Part shown: positions 50,353 through 62,300 of the stretch, one piece after another | How positions within the stretch are numbered: the first letter of the stretch is position 1 | How the letters are laid out: the number at the start of each line of letters is the position of its first letter | Assembly (NCBI RefSeq): GCF_963665245.1 | Contig: NZ_OY762267.1 | Span: 3,444,001 to 3,508,000, forward strand | DNA: 64,000 nt | Origin: an uncultured Paludibaculum sp. | Lineage (GTDB): Bacteria; Acidobacteriota; Terriglobia; Bryobacterales; Bryobacteraceae | Direction of reading: 5' to 3' | The notes under the pieces: model-generated | Seen by the model: only the letters and a program-made list of their open reading frames with translations | Told to the model about the DNA's origin: nothing | Databases searched by the model: none | Program-made: the position numbers and the translations under genes

Positions 50353-53300
50353 ACTCGGCAGAGCAGAATGTCGCGATTGAGGAGATCCTCCCTCTTACTC
50401 CATTGCAGGAGGGCATCCTGTTCCACTCCGAATACGACACCGCGGCGCCGGACATATACAACGTCCAGTTCGTTTTCGATCTCGAAGGTCCCATCGATCC
50501 CGCTTCGCTCGAGCGGGCGGCGCGGGCACTCGTGCGTCGTCACGACACGCTGCGGGCTGGCTTCATCTTCGAAGGACTGAGCGTCCCGGTGCAGATGGTG
50601 AGGGCGGAGGTTTGCGTCCCCTGGTCCTGCCTGGACTTCTCCGACGGCAGATCGGCGGAGCAGTTCCTGATGCAGGATCGCGCAACCCGATTCGACCTCA
50701 CCACTCCTCCGCTCACTCGATTCGCCCTGATCTGTCTGGGCCACCAGCGGCACAAGCTGGTCATCACCACGCACCACATTGTCATCGACGGCTGGTCCAT
50801 CCCGATCCTGATACGGGAGCTGTTCGCTCTGTATGCCAATGGTGGCGAAGACTCGCAACTGCCGCCGGTAACGCCATGGCGCGAATACCTGGCCTGGATC
50901 GCGAACCAGGACAAAGAAGCCGCCAGAGTGGCGTGGCGCAACGAACTCGACGGCCTCGAAAACGGAACGCGAATCGCGGCCCCGTCGAAGCGCCCGCCCA
51001 GCGCGCCGGGACGCGTAGTGTTCAGCCTGTCCAGTGAACTCACAGCCACGCTCGCCAGGAAGGCGTCGCACCGTGCCCTGACGTTCAACACAATCGTGCA
51101 GGCGGCGTGGAGTGTGGTGCTGTCGCGCTACACCGGACAAGACGACGTGACCTTCGGAATCACGGCGGCGGGGCGGCCTCCGGAGCTCGCGGGGATGGAA
51201 ACGATGGTGGGCCTGTTCATCAACACCGTTCCCCTGCGTGTGTCACTTCGCTCCGATGAAAGCTTCGCGTCACTGCTACGACAGATCCAAGAACGCCAGT
51301 CGCGACTGTTGCCTTATCAGTTCCTCGGGCTAGCTGAGATACAGCGCGTGGCGCCGGTCCGCGATCTTTTCGACACGCTGCTCGTCTTCGAGAACTACCC
51401 GGACCGGCAGATGGTATTCGACGGCGCCGCCGGTGTAAACGTTAGAATCGAAGCTCGTGACGCCGCGCATTACCCCCTCACGTTGGTGGTCGCGCCGGGG
51501 CAGCAGTTGCATCTGCGGCTTGACTACCGCACCGACCTTTTCGACCGGGAGACCGTGGAAGCGCTTGGAAGCCGGCTGGTGCGAGTGCTGGAAGCGGCGG
51601 CGGCGCGGCCGGAGGAGCCGATCGGGCGCATTGATCTGCTGACTGGGAGCGAGCGGCGGCAGGTCCTGCACGAATGGAACGACACGGCCCGCGAACTGGA
51701 GCCGCTGACGCTCGCCTCGATGTTCGAACGCACGGTGGAGCAGCGTGGCGCAGCGGTCTGCGTGGAGTTCCCCGGCGGGCAAGTCAGCTACGCGGAGCTG
51801 AACCGGCGCTCGAATCGCGTGGCGCATGGGCTGATCGCGAAAGGGATTGGCCTGGATGACGTAGTCGGCGTCGCGATTCCGCGCTCGCTCGACATGGTGA
51901 CGGCGATTCTAGGCGTGGCGAAAGCTGGAGCGGCGTACCTGCCGCTCGACGTGAACTACCCGTCCGAGCGCCTGGCGTGGATGGCGGAGGACGCGCGCGC
52001 CGCGCTAGTGCTGCGGAACGGCGACGAGATCGACGCCCCAGACGAAAGCAATCCGAAGCGCAGCCCGGCGATCGGGACCACAGCGTACGTGATCTACACG
52101 TCAGGCTCGACGGGCCGGCCCAAGGGCGTGGCCATCGAGCAGGGCGGACTCGCCAGCCTGACCGCAGCCGAACTGGAACGCTTCGGGGTGAAGCCGGAAT
52201 CGCGTGTGTTGCAGTTGGCCTCGGTCAGCTTCGACGCGGCAGTGATGGAGATGATTATGGCGTTCGGAGCCGGCGCAACGCTCGTACTGCCGGAAGCCGG
52301 ACCGCTCGCGGGCGAAGAACTGGGACGCGTGCTGCGCGAGAGCCACATCACGCACGCACTGATTCCGCCGACGGCGCTGGCCAGCATCGGCGACGAGCAG
52401 GAACTGAGCGATCTGGAAACGCTGATCGTGGGCGGCGAAGCGTGCAGCGGCGAACTGGTGGCGCACTGGTCGTCGGGCCGCCGGCTGGTGAACGCGTACG
52501 GTCCGACGGAATGCACAGCGTGCGCCACGATGAGCGAAGCGCTCGAAGGAGCCGAAGCTCCAACCATCGGGCGGCCTATCTGGAACACCTGCGCCTACGT
52601 GCTGGACGCAAATCTGCAGCCCGTGCCGGCCGGCGTTGCGGGCGAACTGTACATTGGCGGATCGGGTCTGGCGCGCGGCTACGTCAATCGCCCCGGGCTG
52701 ACGGCGGAGCGTTTCGTGGCGAATCCATACGGCCACGCCGGCGCGCGGATGTATCGGACGGGCGATCTGGCGAAGTGGCGCGCCGACGGAGCGATCGAGT
52801 ATCTCGGACGCACGGATCAGCAGATCAAGATCCGCGGGTTCCGTGTGGAGTTGGGCGAGATTGAATCGGCGCTGCTGAAGTGCACGGGCGTGAAGGAAGC
52901 GCGTGTCGTAGCGCGCGAAGATAGGCCCGGACAGAAGCGGCTCGTAGGCTATGTGACGCCTGCGACGCCAGACGCCGTCGCGTTGCGGCAGCGTCTCGCG
53001 CAGACACTGCCGGAGTACATGGTGCCGGCGGCCATCGTGACGATGGAAACGTTGCCGCTGACACCGAACGGGAAACTCGACCGAAAGGCGCTGCCCGCGC
53101 CGGAGTTCCGGCCCATCGAATGGCGAGCTCCGCGGACGCCGCAGGAAGAGATCCTCTGTGAACTGTTCAGAGAGACCCTCGGACTCGGGCGAGTTGGGCT
53201 GGACGACAACTTCTTTGAACTCGGCGGCGATTCGTTGCTCGCGACAAAACTAATCGGCCGATTGCGGACGACATTAGAAGTCGAGATCTCGATTCGTGCG

Positions 53301-56300
53301 CTCTTCGAAGCCTCAACCCCCGCGACACTCGAGCAGCGCGTCGCTAAAGGCGAGGGGATCCGTGAGCCGCTACGCCCCATGGAGCGTCTGGGGGAGATCC
53401 CTCTCTCGTTCGCGCAAAACCGGTTGTGGTTCCTCAATCGCCTCGAAGGTCCAGGCGGAACTTACAACATTCCTCTCGCGTTACGTCTTCGCGGAGAACT
53501 CGACAGAGCAGCGCTCCAGCTAGCCATTCGTGATGTCGCGCGTCGGCACGAGATTCTCCGCACCGTCATTCCGGACACGGCCGGCAAGCCGCGGCAACAC
53601 GTGATTCCGGCTGACGAGGCGCCCGTTCCGTTCATCGTGACGGAGACGCGGCCATCCGAGTTGGACCGGGAACTTGTTGCGGCGGGGCGACGCGGCTTCG
53701 ACCTCAGTCGCGAGGTCCCGATCAGGGTGCATCTGTTTGCGCTCAGCCCGACCGAGCACGTGCTGTTGTTGTTGCTGCACCATATCGCCGGAGATGGTTG
53801 GTCGATGCGCCCGCTGGTGGGCGACCTCAGCGAGGCATACTCGGCTAGGAATGCGGGAGGGGAGCCGCGTTTCAGGCCACTGCCGGTCACTTACGTCGAC
53901 TACACGCTCTGGCAAAGGAAACTGCTGTCGTCCGAAGAGGGGGCCGGCACCGTGCTCCGCTGCCAATTGGACTACTGGAAGGCCGCGCTGAAGGGCATCC
54001 CTGAAGAGATCCGGCTCCCCGTCGACCGCCCCCGTCCCGCGAGGGCGAGTTATCGCGGAGGCATGGTGACGATGCAGATCGGTGCCGAACTGCATGCCGC
54101 CCTGTCCGCCGTTGCGCGTGAGGAACGAGTGACGTTGTTTATGGTTCTACACGCCGGTCTCGCGGCCTTGCTAAGCCGACTTGGCGCGGGCAGGGACATT
54201 CCCATCGGAACACCCATCGCGGGACGAGTGGATGCCGCTCTGGAGAATCTGGTCGGGTTGTTCGTGAACACTCTGGTGCTGCGTACCGACATCTCTGGTG
54301 CTCCCACTTGCCGCGAATTGCTGGAGCGTGTTCGCAGAACGGATCTGGACGCGTACGCACATCAGGATGTGCCTTTCGAGAGCGTGGTGGAAGAAGTCAA
54401 CCCGATGCGATCACTGGCACGCAGCCCGCTGTTTCAGGTGATGCTTGCCTTCCAGAACGCGATGGAACCGGCGCACATCGCTCTCCCTGGCATCGAGATC
54501 GCCGGCGAGAGCTTCAGCAACGGTTCCGCCAGGTTCGATCTGACGTTTAGCTTCAGCGAACTCCGGGGCCGGAGTGGTGCGCCGGAGGGCATGGCGGGTT
54601 CCATCGAGTACTCGACGGATTTGTTCGATAAGAGCACCGTCGAGGGAATCGGTCGAATGCTGGTTCGCGTGCTCAGGGCGATGACCGTCGATGCCGAACA
54701 ACCAGTCGAATCTATCGAACTGCTGGAGGTGCAAGATCGGCGGCGGATACTGCACGACTGGAATCGCACCGCGATGCCGGTGCCACAAACGACGCTGCAG
54801 GAGATGTTCGAGCAACAGGCGGAACGGCGGCCGCACGCCACGGCGTTGCGTTGCGGGCAGACCGAGCTCTGCTACGCCGTTCTGAACGAGCACGCGAACA
54901 GACTGGCGCACATGTTGATCCGGCGCGGTGTTGGACCCGAGGATCTGGTCGGAGTCGCTATGCCGCGAACGGCGGATATGGTGGTGGCGCTTCTCGCGAT
55001 TCTCAAGTCAGGGGCGGCCTGCCTGCCGCTGGACCCCGTGTATCCCCGCGAGCGGTTGAAGCTGATGATTCAGGACGCCCGTCCGGCCCTGTTGGTCGCC
55101 ACGCCGGAAGTGTCGCGGAGCTTGCCGACGCCGGTCGAGGTCGTCACCATCGGCTCCCCCGAGACCGAAGGAGAATTGCAGCTATGCCCGACGTCAAATC
55201 CAGCGCAGGGCGATGGGAAGCGCAGGCTGGAACCGGCCAATACCGCGTACGTGATCTACACGTCGGGGTCGACTGGAACGCCGAAGGGCACGGCAATTGA
55301 ACACCGCAGCGTAGTGGCATTTCTGCATTGGGCTCACGCGGAGTTCGGTTCGGATGAGACGGCGTCGGTGCTGGCATCCACCTCCATCTGCTTCGATCTG
55401 TCGATCTTCGAGTTGTATCTGCCGCTGAGCTTCGGCGGGACCGTCATTCTCGCGGAGAACGCGCTCCAAATGCCGGAACTCGCCGAAGCCGAAGACATCA
55501 CGCTGGTCAACACCGTTCCCTCCGCGATGGCAGAGCTGATGCGAATCGGAGGAGTGCCTAGCGGCGTGCAGACCGTCAACCTTGCGGGCGAAGCGTTGAC
55601 GCAGGCGCTGGCGGACGAGATCTATCGCAGCACGTGCGTTGATCGTGTAGTGAATTTGTACGGACCGACCGAATACACCACCTACACAACGTACGCCGTC
55701 GCCGAACGGCGGCGCGATGGCATGACGCCTATTGGCCGCCCCATCTGGAATACGAGGCTGTACGTGCTCGACGCGAATTTACGCCCGAGGCCGGCTGGCG
55801 TTGCCGGCGAACTGTACGTCGCGGGATCCGGACTGGCGCGGGGGTACGTGAAGAGACCGGGGCTGACCGCCGAGCGCTTCGTCGCCAATCCGTACGAAAG
55901 TGCCGGAGCGCGCATGTATCGCACGGGCGACCTAGTGAAGTGGCGTGTCGACGGAGCGCTGGAGTATCTGGGGCGTACCGACGAGCAGATCAAGCTCCGG
56001 GGCTTCCGAATAGAACTGGGCGAGGTCGAGGCGGCGCTGGCAGGCTGTGCGGAAGTGAGAGAGGCGCGAGTTATCCTCAGGGAAGACGAACCGGGACAGA
56101 AGCGACTGGTGGCGTATGTCACGCCCGCGGGAGTGGATGCCGCCGGGTTACGCCAGCGGCTCGCCGAGACGCTGCCGGATTACATGACGCCATCCGCCAT
56201 CGTCACGCTCGACGCGTTACCGCTGACGCCCAACGGCAAGCTGGATCGAAAAGCCCTGCCCGCTCCGTCGTTTCAGATGGTGGAGTGGCGAGCTCCCCGA

Positions 56301-59300
56301 ACGCGGCAGGAAGAAATTCTCTGCGCGCTCTTCAGCGAAACACTCGGCGTGGACCGTCCCGGGCTGGACGCTAATTTCTTCGAGCTTGGCGGCGACAGCA
56401 TCGTTTCCATGCAGTTGGTGAGCCGCGCCCGGAAAGCGGGGCTGGTGATCACGCCGCGCGACGTGTTCCAGCACCAGACCGTGGAAGCGCTGGCCGCTGC
56501 GGCCGGCGAAGCGAAGCCGGCCGAGACCACGGCCGGGTACATCGCCACCGGCAAGGTGCCGCTGACGCCCATCATGCGTTACCTGATCGCGCGTGGCGGG
56601 CCTGTGGGACGCTTCAGCCAGTCGATGGTGATGGATGTGCACGCCGGGATCCGGGAGCGCCATCTCACAACCGCGCTTCAGGAGATTCTTGACCGCCACG
56701 ACGTGCTTCGGATGCGGCTGCGCAACGGCTCGCTCGATATCGGAGAGCCCGGCTGCGTGCCGGCTGGCTTGTGTTTCCGCCGGGCCGAGTGGTCGCTGGC
56801 GGAGGAGTCTGAAGCAGCGGCGTCGCGCCTGAGCGTGGAAGACGGAGCGATGCTGCAGGCTGTATGGTTCGACGACGGAGAACAGGCGCCAGGACGCCTG
56901 CTGGTGATCATTCATCACCTCGCGGTCGATGGCGTGTCGTGGCGCATCCTCGGACCAGAGCTGCAGTCGGCCTGGCAGGCGGTTGCGGCAGGCCAGCCGA
57001 TCGGGCTTGGAGCGAAAGGGACTTCGTTCCGGCAATGGGCCACGCTGTTGCACGAAGAGGCGCGATCGGAACGTCGAGAGAAGGAGTTGCCGTTCTGGAC
57101 GGCGATCCTGAGCGCTCCGTCGGCACGGCTGGCGAGCGCTGACCTCGACCCCACGCGAGACACGGCGGCAACGGCGGGACACCTAAGTCTCACGCTGGAT
57201 CCGCGCGTGACGGCACCCTTGCTAAGCTCTGTGCCCGCTGCGCTCCACGGGAGCGTGAACGACGTCCTGCTGAGCGGGCTCGCGCTGGCCGCTGGCAGGG
57301 ACGGAGCGCTGCTGGTGGACGTGGAAGGTCACGGACGTGAAGACATCTTCGATGGCGTGGATTTGTCACGCACGGTAGGCTGGTTCACCAGCCTGTATCC
57401 GGTGCGTCTGGAGATCGCGGGCCTAAATCGAAGCCATGCGGTGAAGAGCGTGAAAGAGCAGTTGCGGGCCATTCCAGACGGCGGCATCGGATACGGCCTG
57501 CTGCGCCACCTGAACGAAGAAACAGGAGCGACACTTTCGGAGTGGAAGCGGCCGGAGATCGGCTTCAACTACCTCGGACGATTTGAAGGCCGCGGCGGCA
57601 ACGCGAACGTGCTGGGCGGAGCCGTGGATGCGGACATGCCGCTGTGGCACGCGATGGAAGTAAACGCGTTGACCGTCGACGGACCGGATGGACCGCGGCT
57701 GAAAGCGATGTGGCGCTGGGCGCCCTCCGTCATCAGCGAACAGCAAGTGCGGGCGATGGCGGAAGCCTGGTTCGCGGAGCTCGAAGCGATTGCGCTCGAT
57801 ACCGCAGTCCGCGGACGCACGCCCTCGGACGTGCCGCTGGTTCGGCTGTCGCAGCAGGAGATTGGAGCGTTGGAGAGCCGGTACCCGGATCTCGAAGACA
57901 TTCTGCCGCTGTCGCCGTTACAACACGGCCTACTGTTCCACGCAAATTTCGACACGGAAGGACCGGACGTGTACACGGTTCAGTTGTCGCTGGATCTGGA
58001 AGGCCGACTGGACGAGAAAGCGCTGCAGACGGCCGCTCGCGCGCTGGTTAAGCGGCACAGTAGTCTCAGGGCCGCCTTCGCGCAGGAGGGCCTCCGCGAA
58101 CCTGTGCAGGTGATCTCCGCCGATGTGGAACTGCCCTGGGTAGTGGTCGACCTGCATGGAGCCGACGATCGCGACCGGCATTGTGCCGAAGTGATCGATG
58201 AGGATCGCCGGCAACGGTTCGACGTCGCGCATGCGCCGCTGATGCGGTTCACGTTGGTGCGAATGTCTGAGGACCGATGGCGGTTGCTGTTGACCAACCA
58301 CCATCTGCTCCTGGACGGCTGGTCGGTGCTGACGCTTGTGCGGGAACTGATGGTGCTCCATGCCGCGGGTGGCGACGATTCGGCGTTGCCGCGAGTCCCG
58401 CAGTATCGGGAATACCTGCGGTGGGTGGCTGCGCAGGACCGTCAGGCCGCTGTCGCCGCGTGGGAAGCGGAACTGGCTGATGTCGACGAGCTGGCCCGTG
58501 TGGCCAACATCGATGTCGCGCGAACGGTCGCGGAGCCAGTGAGCCTGAGGATCGACGTGTCCGAATACCTCGGAGACGCGCTGATGCGTGAGGCGCGGGC
58601 GCACGGGCTCACGCTAAACACCATCGTGCAGGCCGCCTGGGGCATTCTGCTCGGTCGGTTAACTGGGTGCCATGACGTGGTGTTCGGAGCAACGGTCGCC
58701 GGACGGTCCCCCGAGATCCCGGGAAACGAGTCGATGGTTGGCTTGTTCGTCAACACGCTGCCCGCGCGCGTGCAGTTCCGCGATTCGGAGACTCTGCTCG
58801 ATCTGTTCCGCCGTCTTCAGAACAACCAGTCGCGCCTGATGGCGCACCAGTGGCTTGGCCTGCCCGAACTGCGGCGTATGTCTGGCAAACGTGACCTGTT
58901 CGACACCATCGTCGCTTTCGAGAATTTTCCGATCGATCGCGAAGGCCTGACGCGCGACGTCGGCGGACTTGCGGTGCGCAGTATGGAGGCGCGCGACGCC
59001 ACGCACTATCCGCTTAGCCTGATGGTTGTGCCAGGGCCACATTTACACCTTCGGCTGGATTATCGGCCCGATCTGTTCGACGTCGGAACCGCGACGTCCA
59101 TCTTGAGCCGACTGGTGAAGCTGCTGGAGGTCGCGGCTTCTCGTGACGATACCCCGATAGGGCGCATCGACCTGATGCGAGCCGGCGAGTGGAGGCGCAT
59201 CGTCGAGGAATGGAACGACACGGCCGCGCCCTTTGCCGAGGGAACGTTCCACACGCTCTTTGCTCAACAGGCCGCCAGAACTCCGGGCGCCATCGCTGTG

Positions 59301-62300
59301 GAGCACTACCCCGCCGCACTCAGCTACGGAGCGCTGGAAGAGCGCGCCAACCGCATGGCGCATTTACTCGCGTCGAAGGGCGCGGGTCCGGAGTCGGTGA
59401 TTGGCCTAGCGCTGCCGCGCTCTGTCGAGATGGTCGTCGCACTGCTGGCGATCCTCAAAGCCGGCGCCGCATACGTGCCGCTGGATCCTGAGTGCCCGGA
59501 TGCGCGACTGTCGTTCATGGTGGAAGATGTTGATGCGCATCTGATCGTCACCACGCGTCAGGTCGCGCAACAGCTTCCCCGTACGGTCGAGTGCGTTCTG
59601 CTGGACGATCCCTCCGTGATCGAGCAACTCGCGATGGCGCCGGCGACCGAGCCTTCGCGGGCTCGGCTTGTGCGTACGGAGAACTCAGCTTACGTGATCC
59701 ATACTTCCGGATCGGCCGGAGCGCCCAAGGGCGTCGTGGTCACGCACGCCGGGCTGCCGAACCTTGCTGAACAACATATCCGGATGCTGAACATCACCTC
59801 CTCTTCGAGGGTGTTGCAGTTTGCGTCCATCAGCTTCGACGTCTGCTTCTGCGAGATCGCGATGACGCTGCTCGCCGGAGCCACTCTGGTCATCGCCTAC
59901 GCGGAGGACCGGGGTGGCGAGGCGTTGTCGCGCAGCCTCGGTCAACGGCGGATCACGCACGCGATGTTTACGCCGTCAGTGCTCCAGACCTTGGCGCCGG
60001 ACGATGCATCGGCGCTGGAGACGCTAGTTGTCGGCGGAGAACCCACAACTGCGCGGATGGCCGGTCTGTGGTCCGGTCGCACGCGAATGCGGAACGTGTA
60101 CGGGCCGACTGAGGCGACCGTCTGCTCGACGATGAGTTCCGTCCTGTCGGGCGCTGTCGTGCCGCCCATTGGCAGGCCGATCGCGAACACACAGGCGTAC
60201 GTACTCGATGGCCACCTGCAACCCGCGCCCATCGGCGTTGCGGGAGAACTGTACCTTGCAGGCCCGGGCCTGGCGCGCGGATACCTGAAGCGGCCCGGGC
60301 TGACGGCGGAACGCTTCGTGGCCAATCCGTACGGAGCGCCGGGCGCGCGGATGTATCGGACGGGCGATCTGGCGAAGTGGCGCGCCGACGGAGCGATCGA
60401 GTATCTCGGACGCACGGATCAGCAGATCAAGATCCGCGGGTTCCGTGTGGAGTTGGGCGAGATTGAGGCGGTGCTGCTGAAGGACCCGGAGGTGGTGCAG
60501 GCGGTGGTGGTGGCGCGCGAGGACGAGCCTGGGCAGAAGCGGTTGGTCGGTTACGTGACGCCCGTGGACGTGGATACTGCGAGCCTGCGGCAGCGTCTCG
60601 CGCAGACACTGCCGGAGTACATGGTGCCGGCGGCTATCGTGACGATGGAAGCGTTGCCGCTGACGCCGAACGGGAAGCTCGACCGCAAGGCGTTGCCCGC
60701 GCCGGAGTTCCGGCCCATCGAATGGCGAGCGCCGCGAACGCCGCAGGAAGAGGTATTGTGCTCGCTCTTTGCCGAAACGCTGCGGCTGGAAAAGGTGGGC
60801 CTCGACGATAACTTCTTCCATCTTGGTGGAGACAGCATCTCGTCGATGCAGTTAGTCAGTCGTGCGCGCAAGGCCGGCTGGGTCATCACGCCGCGCGACG
60901 TGTTCCAGCACCAGACGGTGGAAGCTCTGGCTGCGGTTGCGCGGAGTGTGGTGGTGGAAACGGCGGAGCAGGACGTGGCCACGGGAGAAGCGGCGCTGAC
61001 GGCGATCATGCGTTACGTGATCGAGCGGGGCGGACCGATGGGTCGGTTCAGCCAGTCGATGGTGTTCCCGGTGCGACCGGGCATCGAAGAACGACATTTG
61101 GTGGTGGCGCTGCAGGCCGTGCTTGACCATCACGATGCGTTGCGGATGCGGCTGAGGGGTGAGCGGTTGGAGATCGTCGAAGCGGGCAGCGTGCGCGCCG
61201 AGAGCTGCCTGCATCGGTCGGAAGCGGAAGCGCGGCTGGACCCCGAGGCCGGCGTGATGTTGCAGGCCGTCTGGTTCGACGCTGGCGAGGAAGCAGCGGG
61301 AAGGCTGCAGGTGATGATCCATCACCTGGCGGTGGACGGCGTGTCGTGGCGCATTCTCGGGCCGGATCTGCAATCGGCGTGGGAAGCTGCTGCAGCAGGC
61401 CAGCCGATTGAGTTGGGAGCGAAGGGGACATCGTTCCGGCGCTGGGCCGAGCGGCTGGAGGAAGAAGGGCGTTCAGAGCGTCGCGTCAGGGAACTGCCGC
61501 TGTGGACCGGGATGCTGAGCGCCCCGTCACCGCGGATCGCCAAAGGCGACCTCGACCCCACGCGAGACACGGCCGCGACGGCGGGACACCTCAGCCTGAC
61601 GCTCGACCCGCGCATCACGGCGCCATTGCTGAGCAGCGTGCCGGCCGCGTTCCACGGTCGTGTGAACGACGTTCTGCTGAGCGCGCTTGCGCTGGCCGCG
61701 GGTCGGGATAGAGCGTTGCTGGTGGACGTGGAAGGCCACGGACGCGAAGAGATCTTCGAAGGCGTCGATCTGTCCCGCACGGTGGGCTGGTTTACGAGCC
61801 TCTATCCGGTACGGCTGGACATTGCGGGCCTGGATCGCGGCCGCGCGGTGAAGAGCGTGAAGGAGCAGTTGCGCGCGATTCCGGACGGCGGCATCGGATA
61901 CGGCCTGCTGCGCTATCTCAACGACGATACGCGAGCGAAGCTTTCACAACTGCAGCAACCGGAGATCGCGTTCAATTACCTGGGACGCTTCGAAGGCAGC
62001 GGTGACGAGAATGTGCTCGGTGGCGCAGTGGATGCGGAGATGCCGATGTGGCACGCCGTGGAAGTGAACGCGCTGACGATAGACAGCCCGGAAGGACCAC
62101 GGCTGAAAGCCATATGGCGTTGGGCTCCGGCGCTGGTCACCGAAGAGCAGGTGCGAGCCATCGCGGAAGGCTGGTTTGCAGAGCTCGAAGCGATAGCGTT
62201 CGACGCCGCAATTAGCGGACGCACGCCCTCGGACGTGCCGTTGGTGCGCTTGTCGCAGGGGGAGATCGAAGCGCTGGAGAGCCGTTATCCGGGACTTGAA

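Noticed and set aside
51977..52864. A 295-codon plus-strand frame in module 8, also at 29964-30851
   Set aside because: It is a +1-frame shadow of the A domain with an Arg-rich composition; the NRPS frame is continuous.
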